This document shows, in pieces, positions 1 to 6,496 of a DNA stretch of 13,912 nucleotides. Source of the DNA: Candidatus Nomurabacteria bacterium (GTDB lineage: Bacteria > Patescibacteriota > Minisyncoccia > Phycocordibacterales > UBA9973). The notes below the pieces were generated by a model. It saw only the letters and a list, made by a program, of their open reading frames with translations. It did no database searches and had not been told where the DNA came from. Position 1 is the stretch's first letter; each line of letters starts with the position of its first letter. The stretch spans positions 1-13,912 of the forward strand of contig CAIQAW010000081.1 in assembly GCA_903869875.1 (NCBI GenBank), in the 5' to 3' direction. The translations under genes were made by a program, and so were the position numbers.

Positions 1-3000
1 ATAGAACCTGTTTTGTCTGACAGTTTTAGGAATGCCATGAATTCGCCAGTTTTAGTTTGTACTTTTCGTATTTCCTCGATAATTGCGCCTAACTGTACTA
101 TGCCGGTTTTCTTCTTAGATTTTTTAATTTCTTCGATAGTGTTTTTACCTTCGAGTCTTTTCGCAAAGTTGTCTAATGGGTGGCCGGAAATATACAAACC
201 TAACAATTCCTTTTCCCAGTTTAGTTTTTCTGTTAGGGTTGCTGGTTCAGTTTCAGCTAGTTGTAATTGGTGTTGAGTAAGTCCAATAGAAAATAGTGAG
301 GACTGGCTGTCTGACTTGCGGGCGTATTCGCGGTTATATTCTAACAATGCTTCAGAGTTTACTAGTAGTTGGTTACGTTCACCCAGGTCGTCGAATGCAC
401 CGGACTTTATAAGTGCCTCCATAGATTTCTTGTTCAAGTTTTTATGGGTCATGCGGTCTAGAAAGTTGTCTATGGTGGTAAACGGACCACGGGCTTTACG
501 TTCGGCTATTATAGCGTCGGCTATGTCGCCACCGAGGTTTTTAATTGTATATAAACCGAAACGTATTGTTTTACTTTTATCTAGGGCTACACCGTCTTCC
601 TTGGCAATGGTAAAAGCGTGGAAACTTTCGTTTATAGATGGGGGCAATATGTTTAGTCCCATGCGTCGACATTCGTTGATGTATATACCAATGGTTTCTA
701 TGTCGCCTGATTCGGCTGTTAACATGGCTGTCATGTAGTAGACAGGGTAGTTAGCCTTCATATACGCAGTCTGGTACGCAACCTTTCCGTATGACGCGGC
801 ATGGGCTTTGTTAAAACCGTAACCTTGGAAAGGTTCGAACAGTGTCCATATTTTTTCAGCTTGGTGTTCAGTAAGTCCAGAACAACTTTGGCAACCCTCA
901 ACGAATTTTACGTGTTGCTTGGCCATTTCTTCGGGAATTTTTTTACCAACAGCCTTACGGAATTTGTCCACTTCACCCCAGTCGTAACCAGCTAGTTCGA
1001 TAGCGGTAAACAACAAGTCGTCTTGGTACACTAACAAACCGAATGTTGTTAGAAGGTAGTCCTTCATTTTAGGGTGGTAGAATATAACAGGTTTTTCTCC
1101 GTTTTTGCGTGCTATATATTCGTCTATCGTCTGCATCGGACCCGGGCGGTAAAGCGCCACCATAACGTTTATGTCGTGTATTGTTGTTGGTTTTAGTTTC
1201 TTCAGGGCCTGTGTCATGCCTGAACCGTTTAATTGGAACAAGCCTTCAGTTTCTCCGCGGGCTAACATTTCAAAAGTTTTTTTGTCGTCTATTGGCACAG
1301 TGTCTAGATCTATAACTTTGCCAGTTATTTTTTCAAGCAGTAGTACACTTGATGCTAAGAATGCCAGGTTACGTATACCTAGGAAGTCGAACTTTGTTAA
1401 ACCAACACCGTCTTCACCAACTGAATACATGTCGTATTGGGTTATAAGTTTGCCACCCTTTGGGTCGAACTGTACAGGTGTAAAATCTGTCAGTGGCCCA
1501 GGGGCAATAACCACACCGGCGGCGTGCACAGAAATGTGTCGGGCAGAGCCTTCTATTTTTTTAGCTAGATCAATAATTGTTTTTACATCACGTTCACTGT
1601 CGTAGGCTTCCTTAAGTTCAGGTACAATTTCTATTGCATGGTCTAGGGTCATTGGCATGCCTTGGCTGCCCATGGGTATCATCTTAGAAATTCTGTCGCC
1701 TGTAGTGTATGGGTAACCTAATGCACGGGCAACGTCGCGCACAGCACCACGGGCAGCCATAGTACCGAACGTACCAATTTGTGCTACTTTTTCTTCACCA
1801 TATTTTTGACGGGCGTATTCGATAAGTTCGTCGCGTCTGTCGTCGGCAATGTCCAGGTCGATGTCGGGTGCGGATGGACGGAATGGGTTTAGGAAACGTT
1901 CAAAAGGCAGTTTGTATAAAATAGGGTCTACATTTGTAATACCACATACATAAGAAACAAAAGACCCCGCCGCCGACCCACGAGTGTTTGTTAATATTCC
2001 TTTTTCACGGGCATGGCGCATCAGGTCGTGCATGATAAGGAAATAAGAAGAATAACCTTTGGTTTTTATAACTTCAAGTTCGTATTCTAAGCGCGCCTTT
2101 ACAGTGTCGTCCATTTCTATACCGCGTGTTTGTATACCAGCAAATGCAGTATCGCGTAGTACGTCGTCGGCATTTGTGCCGGGTGGTAATATAAATTCCG
2201 GGAAGAAAAATTTACCTAGTGTAAGTTCTAAATTACAACGTTCAGCTATAACAGCAGTGTTGTCGTATGCGCCAGGAATGTCTTTGAAAAACTCGTATGC
2301 CTCGGCAGATGTAATAAACGAATAGTTTCCGTTCTTCATACTCATCTTCATGTTTGCCAGGTCACTACCTGTGTTTATGGCAACCAATGTGTCTTGGGCT
2401 TCGGCGTCGCTAACGTGTAGGTAATGCGCGTCCCATGTGCCAACTAGTGGAACTTCGTATTCTTTTGAAAGGGCAATTAGGTGTTGTATAACTTCTTGGT
2501 AACCTTCTATTTCGGCGTGGTTCATTACTTCGATATACAAATTGTTTTTACCGAAAATATCTATCCATTCTTCTAAAACTTCTTTAGCTTTTGGAATATT
2601 TTTTTGCAGTAGCATCTGCGCTAGTTCGCCACCAGGGCAACCAGTTAAACAAATTATACCTTCGCTGTATGTACGAAGTATTTCTTTGTCCATGCGTGGT
2701 TTGTAATAAAAACCTTCGGTGTATGCCAACGAAACTAGTTTAATAATATTTTTATAACCAGCCATGTTTTCTGCCAGCAGTGTCAGGTGGTAACGTTTGT
2801 TGTCTATGCCAGGGTCGCGATCATTGCGGCCACGTGGTGCAACATATGCTTCGACACCTATGATGGGTTTTATTTCTTTCTTTTTGCATTCTTGGTAGAA
2901 CTCGATTGCTCCATATAGGTTGCCGTGGTCGGTTAATGCTATTGCTTGCATACCGTCGGCTTTTGCAGCCTTAACAAGCTGGGGTATTTTAGAAAGCCCA

Positions 3001-3053
3001 TCTAGTAGGGAATAATGCGAATGGGTATGTAGATGGGTAAAAGGGGCGTCCAT
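1..3053 (-). CDS. dnaE: DNA polymerase III alpha subunit (C-terminus outside window)
   Basis: Replicative DNA polymerase, family C. The minus frame is open from ATG at 3053 to the window edge, giving 1017 codons; DnaE is usually 1100-1200 residues, so roughly the last 100-150 are missing. The N-terminal PHP domain (about 1-215) shows HLHTHSHYS at 7-15, LTDHGN at 40-45, GVEAY at 66-70, C139 and DAH at 208-210. The metal ligands of exonuclease-active PHP domains (H9, H11, D18, H43, E68, H89, C139, D208, H210) all appear present, so built-in proofreading is plausible. The polymerase core has PDIDLD at 396-401 with catalytic-type D397 and D399 (E. coli D401/D403), then RHISVHAAG, FNKAHAASYG and, near the edge, LGLYISGHPL followed by an OB-fold start. 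No frameshift was seen in the stretches I translated. The start codon lacks a Shine-Dalgarno and follows an unusual leader with two mini-ORFs. Confidence 0.97.
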   Translation of the reverse strand, partial: MDAPFTHLHTHSHYSLLDGLSKIPQLVKAAKADGMQAIALTDHGNLYGAIEFYQECKKKEIKPIIGVEAYVAPRGRNDRDPGIDNKRYHLTLLAENMAGYKNIIKLVSLAYTEGFYYKPRMDKEILRTYSEGIICLTGCPGGELAQMLLQKNIPKAKEVLEEWIDIFGKNNLYIEVMNHAEIEGYQEVIQHLIALSKEYEVPLVGTWDAHYLHVSDAEAQDTLVAINTGSDLANMKMSMKNGNYSFITSAEAYEFFKDIPGAYDNTAVIAERCNLELTLGKFFFPEFILPPGTNADDVLRDTAFAGIQTRGIEMDDTVKARLEYELEVIKTKGYSSYFLIMHDLMRHAREKGILTNTRGSAAGSFVSYVCGITNVDPILYKLPFERFLNPFRPSAPDIDLDIADDRRDELIEYARQKYGEEKVAQIGTFGTMAARGAVRDVARALGYPYTTGDRISKMIPMGSQGMPMTLDHAIEIVPELKEAYDSERDVKTIIDLAKKIEGSARHISVHAAGVVIAPGPLTDFTPVQFDPKGGKLITQYDMYSVGEDGVGLTKFDFLGIRNLAFLASSVLLLEKITGKVIDLDTVPIDDKKTFEMLARGETEGLFQLNGSGMTQALKKLKPTTIHDINVMVALYRPGPMQTIDEYIARKNGEKPVIFYHPKMKDYLLTTFGLLVYQDDLLFTAIELAGYDWGEVDKFRKAVGKKIPEEMAKQHVKFVEGCQSCSGLTEHQAEKIWTLFEPFQGYGFNKAHAASYGKVAYQTAYMKANYPVYYMTAMLTAESGDIETIGIYINECRRMGLNILPPSINESFHAFTIAKEDGVALDKSKTIRFGLYTIKNLGGDIADAIIAERKARGPFTTIDNFLDRMTHKNLNKKSMEALIKSGAFDDLGERNQLLVNSEALLEYNREYARKSDSQSSLFSIGLTQHQLQLAETEPATLTEKLNWEKELLGLYISGHPLDNFAKRLEGKNTIEEIKKSKKKTGIVQLGAIIEEIRKVQTKTGEFMAFLKLSDKTGS

Positions 3054-3171
3054 CCCGTTTAGAAGCAGGTCGCGGTCAACAGAGCGCGATTTGCTTGATT
3101 ATATTTGTAATTTGGTTTTGTGTATGTTTTCATAATAATTCCCAGCAACTGCGACCGCGGCTTCTAACGGG
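3054..3171 (-). promoter_or_regulatory. Long-range inverted repeat (leader stem) before dnaE
   Basis: The arm at 3153-3171 is complementary to the arm at 3054-3077. On the minus strand CCCGTT-AGAAGC-CGCGGTC pairs with GACCGCG-acct-GCTTCT-a-AACGGG: 19 pairs, with bulges of 4 and 1 nt, around a 75-nt loop. The 3' arm abuts the dnaE ATG at 3053. There is no T-run, so it is not a simple terminator. It could gate dnaE translation, or be a remnant of a small element with inverted ends. Confidence 0.55.
3059..3133 (-). CDS. Possible dnaE leader mini-ORF 2 (24 codons)
   Basis: Starts MKTYTKPNYKYN and ends LLTATCF, stop TAA. Its start overlaps the stop of mini-ORF 1 (ATGA) and its stop ends 5 nt before the dnaE ATG. 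The last codons form the 3' arm of the leader stem, so a translating ribosome would melt the structure right before dnaE and could re-initiate there. Weakly preceded by TGGGAA. No homologue is known to me. Confidence 0.35.
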   Translation of the reverse strand: MKTYTKPNYKYNQANRALLTATCF

Positions 3172-3177
3172 ATCCAT
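3130..3177 (-). CDS. Possible dnaE leader mini-ORF 1 (15 codons)
   Basis: Reads MDPVRSRGRSCWELL then TGA. Its ATG lies 8 nt after a TATAAT box, so translation could start at the very 5' end of the mRNA. Its stop overlaps the start of mini-ORF 2 in an ATGA arrangement typical of translational coupling. It is Arg-rich and spans the 5' arm of the long leader stem. Evidence is positional only; a chance ORF of this size is quite possible. Confidence 0.3.
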   Translation of the reverse strand: MDPVRSRGRSCWELL

Positions 3178-3185
3178 GTGACACT

Positions 3186-3191
3186 ATTATA
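3186..3191 (-). promoter_or_regulatory. -10 box of the dnaE leader promoter
   Basis: The minus strand reads TATAAT here, with only a weak -35 (TTCGTC, 16-nt spacer). The predicted transcript would start a few bases downstream, at or just before the first mini-ORF ATG at 3177 (8 nt from the -10). This would give dnaE a leader of about 125 nt, unlike the leaderless starts of other genes here. The promoter overlaps the oppositely oriented promoter at 3217-3245. Confidence 0.55.
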
Positions 3192-3216
3192 CGCTTTTAC
3201 GCGAACTGACGAAATG

Positions 3217-3245
3217 TTGACAAACGGGGTGTATATGGGTAAAGT
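3217..3245 (+). promoter_or_regulatory. Promoter for the 3268 hypothetical gene
   Basis: A perfect TTGACA -35 (3217-3222), a 17-nt spacer and a -10-like TAAAGT (3240-3245). Predicted start near 3252, about 16 nt before ATG 3268. It is the best -35 match in the window, on a gene that otherwise looks foreign. Confidence 0.5.
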
Positions 3246-3267
3246 TAGGTCAAAATATATAGGAATC

Positions 3268-3588
3268 ATGATACATAAAATATTAATAGAAAATACTTCA
3301 AATAAAAAAGAAGAAGAAGTTTGGCAAGAAATACAAGATCTAGAGTTTCGGTTAGCTCAACAAATAGATTGGGTCCGAAATGATAGATTTTGGGGTCATT
3401 TCGAAAGAAATTGTGAATCAGATAAAACTTGGAGAAAGATAAGTAAAACACTAATAAGACTTTACTTTATGCATCAACAAATGCACCACCCAAAGCATTT
3501 CTTATTAGAAACCGACATTAGAGCACTACCACACCCTAGTTACCATAACAATTTATTAATACTGCTGTTGGCAACTCACAGAGTGTAA
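3268..3588 (+). CDS. Hypothetical protein, 106 residues
   Basis: Not recognised. The frame is open further upstream (GTG 3178, ATG 3214, ATG 3235), but those starts lie upstream of or inside the promoter at 3217-3245. ATG 3268 is preceded by ATAGGA, a rare Shine-Dalgarno-like sequence in this window, so I chose it. The product is soluble-looking, with a charged, Lys/Glu-rich helix near residues 12-30 (KKEEEVWQEIQDLEFRLAQQ), an aromatic and basic middle (WVRNDRFWGHFERN) and a His-rich segment (MHQQMHHPKHF). No signal peptide or obvious membrane helix. It stands alone between its own promoter and terminator, next to a transposase. Composition is A+T-rich compared with dnaE. It could be a cargo or remnant gene of a mobile element; no function is claimed. 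Confidence 0.6.
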   Translation: MIHKILIENTSNKKEEEVWQEIQDLEFRLAQQIDWVRNDRFWGHFERNCESDKTWRKISKTLIRLYFMHQQMHHPKHFLLETDIRALPHPSYHNNLLILLLATHRV

Positions 3589-3600
3589 GGATAAATAATA

Positions 3601-3631
3601 AATCGGACGACATTATTGTTCGGTTTTTTTT
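3601..3631 (+). terminator. Rho-independent terminator after the hypothetical gene
   Basis: A 10-bp hairpin (3601-3610 with 3616-3625, some G-U pairs, 5-nt loop) runs straight into a T-run to 3631. It lies 12 nt after the stop codon and follows the recurrent ATAAATAATAA stretch. Confidence 0.75.
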
Positions 3632-3644
3632 ATTGAAATATCCA

Positions 3645-3669
3645 CAGATAGTGCTTCAGGCACTATCTG
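3645..3669 (-). repeat. Palindromic repeat copy 1 (inverted orientation)
   Basis: Arms CAGATAGTGC and GCACTATCTG around the loop TTCAG. Copies 2 and 3 have the complementary loop CTGAA, so this copy is inverted relative to them. It lies 29 nt before the transposase start; the right arm may overlap its -35 region. This fits a REP-like element flanking its own transposase. Confidence 0.85.
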
Positions 3670-3686
3670 GTATTTCTATGAATTGA

Positions 3687-3692
3687 TATAAT
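3687..3692 (+). promoter_or_regulatory. -10 box for the transposase, 6 nt before ATG
   Basis: TATAAT, then TAAAAT, then ATG 3699. The spacing puts the transcription start at or next to the A of the start codon, which suggests a leaderless mRNA. There is no Shine-Dalgarno. Confidence 0.6.
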
Positions 3693-3698
3693 TAAAAT

Positions 3699-4370
3699 AT
3701 GCGTAAAGAACCTTTAGTGACAGGTGAATATTATCATATATACAATCGTGGTGTAGATAAACGAGATATATTTATGTGTAAAGAAGATCTTGAACGTTTT
3801 ATTGAAAGTATTTTAGAGTTTAATAATATAGAAGTTATTACTAGTCTATCAAATGTAAGAAAAACAAAGAACCAGATAGTGCCTGAAGCACTATCTGGTA
3901 AACCACTAATCTCTGTTATTGGTTGTTGCTTGAATCCAAATCATTTTCATTTTATTTTGAAACAATTAGAGGATGGGGGTGTATCTAAATTCATGCAAAA
4001 ACTACAAGCAGGATATACATATTATCTAAATGTTAAAAACTCTCGCACAGGTGCATTATTACAAGGTGCTTTTAAATCACACCATATCTATGATGATAAC
4101 TATTTTAAGAAATTAATTGGTTATGTAAATTACAATAATGAAGTACATGATATACCTTTGGAAAAATCACACCTTGTTTTCGCTGGTAGTTCAGAATATA
4201 AAAATAATAATTTCAATGTTATATCAAAAATAGAAGGTGAAAATATTTTAAAAATGTTTGGTGGTGTAAAAGGTTTTGAAAAATACTGTAAAGAAATAGT
4301 TTCTATAATAAGAAAAGAACGGGGTAAACAGTCATTGTTAGAAGAAGATAATTTACCAGATAGTGCCTGA
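3699..4370 (+). CDS. HUH (Y1) transposase, REP-associated/IS200-like
   Basis: 223 residues, the Y1_Tnp/RAYT type of single-strand DNA transposase. The N-terminus GEYYHIYNRGVDKRDIF (9-25) is the typical opening of this family. The metal-binding HUH motif is H82-F-H84 in LNPNHFHFIL. A helix with YTYYLNVKNSRTGALLQGAFKS (105-126) follows. The nucleophile is probably Y141 in GYVNYNNEVH, by family position. A palindrome identical to the flanking repeats is embedded in frame as codons 58-67 (NQIVPEALSG), in a presumed linker before the HUH strand. A third copy supplies the last codons and the TGA stop (PDSA-stop). The gene is intact by eye and more A+T-rich than its neighbours, which suggests acquisition. 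It has its own -10 six bases before the ATG. RAYT proteins are known to act on REP hairpins; that this one acts on these repeats is inference. Confidence 0.9.
   Translation: MRKEPLVTGEYYHIYNRGVDKRDIFMCKEDLERFIESILEFNNIEVITSLSNVRKTKNQIVPEALSGKPLISVIGCCLNPNHFHFILKQLEDGGVSKFMQKLQAGYTYYLNVKNSRTGALLQGAFKSHHIYDDNYFKKLIGYVNYNNEVHDIPLEKSHLVFAGSSEYKNNNFNVISKIEGENILKMFGGVKGFEKYCKEIVSIIRKERGKQSLLEEDNLPDSA
3872..3898 (+). repeat. Palindromic repeat copy 2, inside the transposase gene
   Basis: Perfect 11-bp arms (CCAGATAGTGC and its complement) around the loop CTGAA; the flanking A and T extend the stem to 12 bp. It lies wholly within the coding frame and leaves it open. Confidence 0.9.
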
Positions 4371-4382
4371 AGCACTATCTGG
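4356..4382 (+). repeat. Palindromic repeat copy 3, over the transposase stop codon
   Basis: Same 27-nt sequence and orientation as copy 2. The TGA stop (4368-4370) is in its loop region. It could also fold in the transcript as a 3'-end hairpin, but no T-run follows. Confidence 0.9.
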
Positions 4383-4388
4383 GTGTGG

Positions 4389-4394
4389 TATTAT
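4389..4394 (+). promoter_or_regulatory. -10 box for the RNase HII fragment, 6 nt before ATG
   Basis: TATTAT, six bases, then ATG 4401: the same geometry as at 3687, 4612, 9296, 11058 and 11103. Confidence 0.45.
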
Positions 4395-4400
4395 AAATAT

Positions 4401-4553
4401 ATGAAAAAATACGTAGTAGGTATAGACGAAGTGGGTCGTGGACCGATAGCTGGGCCGGTTACGGTGGCGGCATTGGTAGTGAAAAATAAAAAACTATTAA
4501 AAGAACTCCAAGATTTAATTGAAGTTAAAAAACCTGCAATAAAGAAAAAATAA
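4401..4553 (+). pseudogene. rnhB: Truncated ribonuclease HII
   Basis: 50 codons. The first 27 are a clean RNase HII N-terminus: MKKYVVGIDEVGRGPIAGPV carries the catalytic DE pair and the GRGP motif. The family normally runs about 200 residues with more acidic catalytic residues downstream; here the frame continues only with a Lys-rich tail (KNKKLLKELQDLIEVKK) and stops. It therefore cannot be an active RNase HII. The tail may be the scar of an internal deletion. The start, promoter geometry and a following terminator are preserved. It sits directly after the transposase's terminal repeat, so decay may be linked to that insertion. A complete rnhB may exist elsewhere in the genome. Confidence 0.8.
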
Positions 4554-4560
4554 ATAATAA

Positions 4561-4585
4561 AATACTACGATGTGCGTGGTATTTT
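4561..4585 (+). terminator. Terminator after the rnhB fragment
   Basis: AATACTACG and CGTGGTATT pair (one G-U) around a 5-nt loop, followed by a short T-run. It lies 7 nt after the stop, again preceded by TAAATAATAA, and separates the island from the transketolase promoter. Confidence 0.75.
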
Positions 4586-4611
4586 TACTATTACAGTTTA
4601 TTAGTATGGTG

Positions 4612-4617
4612 TATAAT
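4612..4617 (+). promoter_or_regulatory. -10 box for the transketolase operon, 6 nt before ATG
   Basis: TATAAT, GTATAC, then ATG 4624. No convincing -35. Predicts a leaderless mRNA for the N-terminal transketolase gene. Confidence 0.6.
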
Positions 4618-4623
4618 GTATAC

Positions 4624-5499
4624 ATGTTAAACGACAAGCAAATATTTGCCTTACAAGAAAAAGCTAACGATATACGCGAGTCTATTATTACCATGCTTCT
4701 AGCGGCCGGTAGTGGCCACACAGCGGGTCCGTTGGGTATGGCAGACTTTTTTACGTATTTATATTTCCACGGTTTACGCCATGACCCTGTAAACCCACTA
4801 TGGCCCGAACGCGACAGGTTGGTGCTGTCTAATGGGCATATTAACCCTGTGTTATATTCAGCTATGGCCCACAGTGGGTATTTTCCAGTTGAAGAATTAA
4901 AAACATTACGCAAGTTTGGCAGTCGTTTACAAGGCCACCCACACCGTGAGTTTTTACCGTATTTAGAAAACTCTTCGGGGCCACTTGGTTCGGGTTTGTC
5001 GCAAGCTGTTGGTATGGCATTAGCAGACAGAATAGACGCAGGTGCAAAAACAGAAAAAACAATTTACTGTTTACTGGGTGATGGCGAATTAGACGAAGGT
5101 CAAAACTGGGAAGCCATAATGCTAGCTGCAAAATATAAATTACATAACATTATTGCCATAGTTGACCGTAATAATATTCAGATTGACGGTTATACCGAAG
5201 ACGTAATGCCTGTAGATAGTGTTGCTAAAAAATGGGAATCTTTTAACTGGCATGTCCAGGAAGTAGACGGCCATAATTTTGCAGACATTGATAATGCTGT
5301 AAACCGCGCCAAAGCAATATTTGAAAAGCCTTCTGTAATAATTGCCCGAACTATACCTGGTAAAGGTGTGCCAGAATTTGAACGTGACTACCACTGGCAT
5401 GGTTACGCCCCAAATGCTAAGACAGCAGTAGAGGACTACAAACATGCATTTAACGAACTTCGCACACTAGGCGGTAAAATTAAAAGTGAACACCAATAA
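4624..5499 (+). CDS. Transketolase, N-terminal (TPP-binding) subunit
   Basis: 291 residues, corresponding to the N-terminal half of classical transketolase. It supplies the pyrophosphate/Mg side of the thiamine diphosphate site. Visible motifs: GSGHTAGPLG (29-38, with a substrate/TPP His), SNGHINPVLYS (69-79), GPLGSGLSQAVGMA (119-132), and the TPP signature GDGELDEG (152-159) ending in VDRNN (180-184), then PGKGV. The frame is open back to 4570, but that start lies inside the preceding terminator hairpin; ATG 4624 follows a TATAAT box at the window's usual 6 nt. The gene ends 1 nt before the likely start of its C-terminal partner, so the two are surely co-translated to form a heteromeric enzyme. 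It transfers two-carbon units between sugar phosphates in the non-oxidative pentose phosphate pathway. Two-gene transketolases are common in archaea and in many bacteria. Confidence 0.95.
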   Translation: MLNDKQIFALQEKANDIRESIITMLLAAGSGHTAGPLGMADFFTYLYFHGLRHDPVNPLWPERDRLVLSNGHINPVLYSAMAHSGYFPVEELKTLRKFGSRLQGHPHREFLPYLENSSGPLGSGLSQAVGMALADRIDAGAKTEKTIYCLLGDGELDEGQNWEAIMLAAKYKLHNIIAIVDRNNIQIDGYTEDVMPVDSVAKKWESFNWHVQEVDGHNFADIDNAVNRAKAIFEKPSVIIARTIPGKGVPEFERDYHWHGYAPNAKTAVEDYKHAFNELRTLGGKIKSEHQ

Positions 5500-5500
5500 T

Positions 5501-6487
5501 ATGTTAAACCCCAATCTAAAACTTAATGAAAATCTCTTCTCCGACTCTGTGGAACAAGTTCCAATACGTAAAGGTTTTGGTGATGGTTTACTTGAAGCTG
5601 GCAAGTTAGACGAACGTGTTGTAGGTTTATGTGCTGACCTAACCGAGTCTACTCAAATGCATTTGTTCCGAGACGCATTTCCAAACCGTTTCATACAAGT
5701 TGGCATTGCAGAACAGAACCTGGCATCTGTGGCCTCAGGTATGGCAGCAATGGGTAAAATACCTTTTATATCTTCTTATGCCATGTTTAGTCCGGGTAGA
5801 AACTGGGAACAGATTCGTACAACCGTTGCCTACAACGACCGTGGTGTAATTATTGCTGGTAGTCATGCTGGTGTTTCTGTAGGCCCAGACGGTGGTACAC
5901 ACCAGGCAATAGAGGACATTGCTATAACACGCGTTATACCAAACATGATCGTGGTTTCGCCTTGTGACGCTATCGAGGCCAAGAAGGCTACGCTGGCATT
6001 AGCGGTGCTTGGTAAACCTGCATACCTACGTTTAGCCCGCGAGAAAACACCTATCATTACAACTACTGATACACCTTTTGTTTTAGGTAAGGCACAAATA
6101 ATGTTTGAACCGAAAAACGGTAAAGCAACCGTGGGTATTATTGCTACAGGTGCGTTAGTACACAAGGCACTAGTTGCTGCAAGTAAATTAGAACAAGAAG
6201 GTATAAATGTTAAGGTTATGAACCTGGCAACAATAAAACCACTTGATGTTGAAGCTATAACAAAACTAGCAATAGAAACAGGTAAAATTATAACTGTCGA
6301 AGAACACCAAATTGCAGGTGGCACGGGCAGTGCAGTAGCTGAATGTTTAGCTAAAAACCACCCAGTGCATATGGGGTTTGTAGGTGTTAACGACAGGTTT
6401 GGCCAGTCAGGCACACCTGCAGAACTTATCGAACACTATGGTATGGGTGTAGAAGGTGTAATTGCAAAAGTAAAAGAATTAATATAA
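5501..6487 (+). CDS. Transketolase, C-terminal (pyrimidine-binding) subunit
   Basis: 328 residues covering the PYR and C-terminal domains. It carries the conserved catalytic-type Glu in QVGIAEQNLASVASGMA, the SYAMFSPGRNWEQIR segment, a GSHAGVSVGPDGGTHQAIED loop with active-site His residues, and a C-terminal domain with TVEEHQIAGGTGSAVAE. ATG 5501 is preferred because it follows the upstream stop by one base; GTG 5486 in the same frame would overlap the upstream gene by 14 nt. No Shine-Dalgarno is visible, so coupled re-initiation is likely. A DXS-like or pyruvate dehydrogenase beta role is less likely given the N-terminal partner. Confidence 0.95.
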   Translation: MLNPNLKLNENLFSDSVEQVPIRKGFGDGLLEAGKLDERVVGLCADLTESTQMHLFRDAFPNRFIQVGIAEQNLASVASGMAAMGKIPFISSYAMFSPGRNWEQIRTTVAYNDRGVIIAGSHAGVSVGPDGGTHQAIEDIAITRVIPNMIVVSPCDAIEAKKATLALAVLGKPAYLRLAREKTPIITTTDTPFVLGKAQIMFEPKNGKATVGIIATGALVHKALVAASKLEQEGINVKVMNLATIKPLDVEAITKLAIETGKIITVEEHQIAGGTGSAVAECLAKNHPVHMGFVGVNDRFGQSGTPAELIEHYGMGVEGVIAKVKELI

Positions 6488-6488
6488 T
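6483..6488 (+). promoter_or_regulatory. Possible -10 box before the NTF2-like gene
   Basis: TATAAT overlaps the transketolase stop codon and lies 8 nt before ATG 6497. It could give this gene its own short-leader transcript, but it may be fortuitous since ATA-TAA is the natural gene end. Confidence 0.3.
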
Positions 6489-6496
6489 AGTAAAAC

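Noticed and set aside
13..2325. Plus-strand ORFs of 64-144 codons across 13-2325
   Set aside because: They lie antisense to dnaE, whose minus frame carries all expected polymerase motifs; their products have no recognisable features.
3054..3171. T-box riboswitch or tRNA-like element before dnaE, prompted by GACCGCGA
   Set aside because: No full T-box motif, no specifier arrangement and no terminator T-run; it cannot be folded as a tRNA cloverleaf.
3178..3267. Upstream GTG/ATG starts for the 106-residue hypothetical gene
   Set aside because: They would lie upstream of or within its TTGACA promoter and overlap the dnaE leader promoter; ATG 3268 has the only Shine-Dalgarno-like site.
4368..4370. 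TGA read as glycine (code 25, as in some CPR lineages)
   Set aside because: TGA here ends the transposase at a sensible length, and in-frame TGA was not seen inside the conserved genes checked.
3645..4382. CRISPR array from the three repeats
   Set aside because: Spacing is irregular (about 200 and 460 nt), one copy is inverted, and the repeats lie in and around a transposase.
4570..4623. N-terminal extension of transketolase starting at 4570
   Set aside because: The first ATG sits in the loop of the upstream terminator hairpin, and the extension runs through the promoter -10 box.
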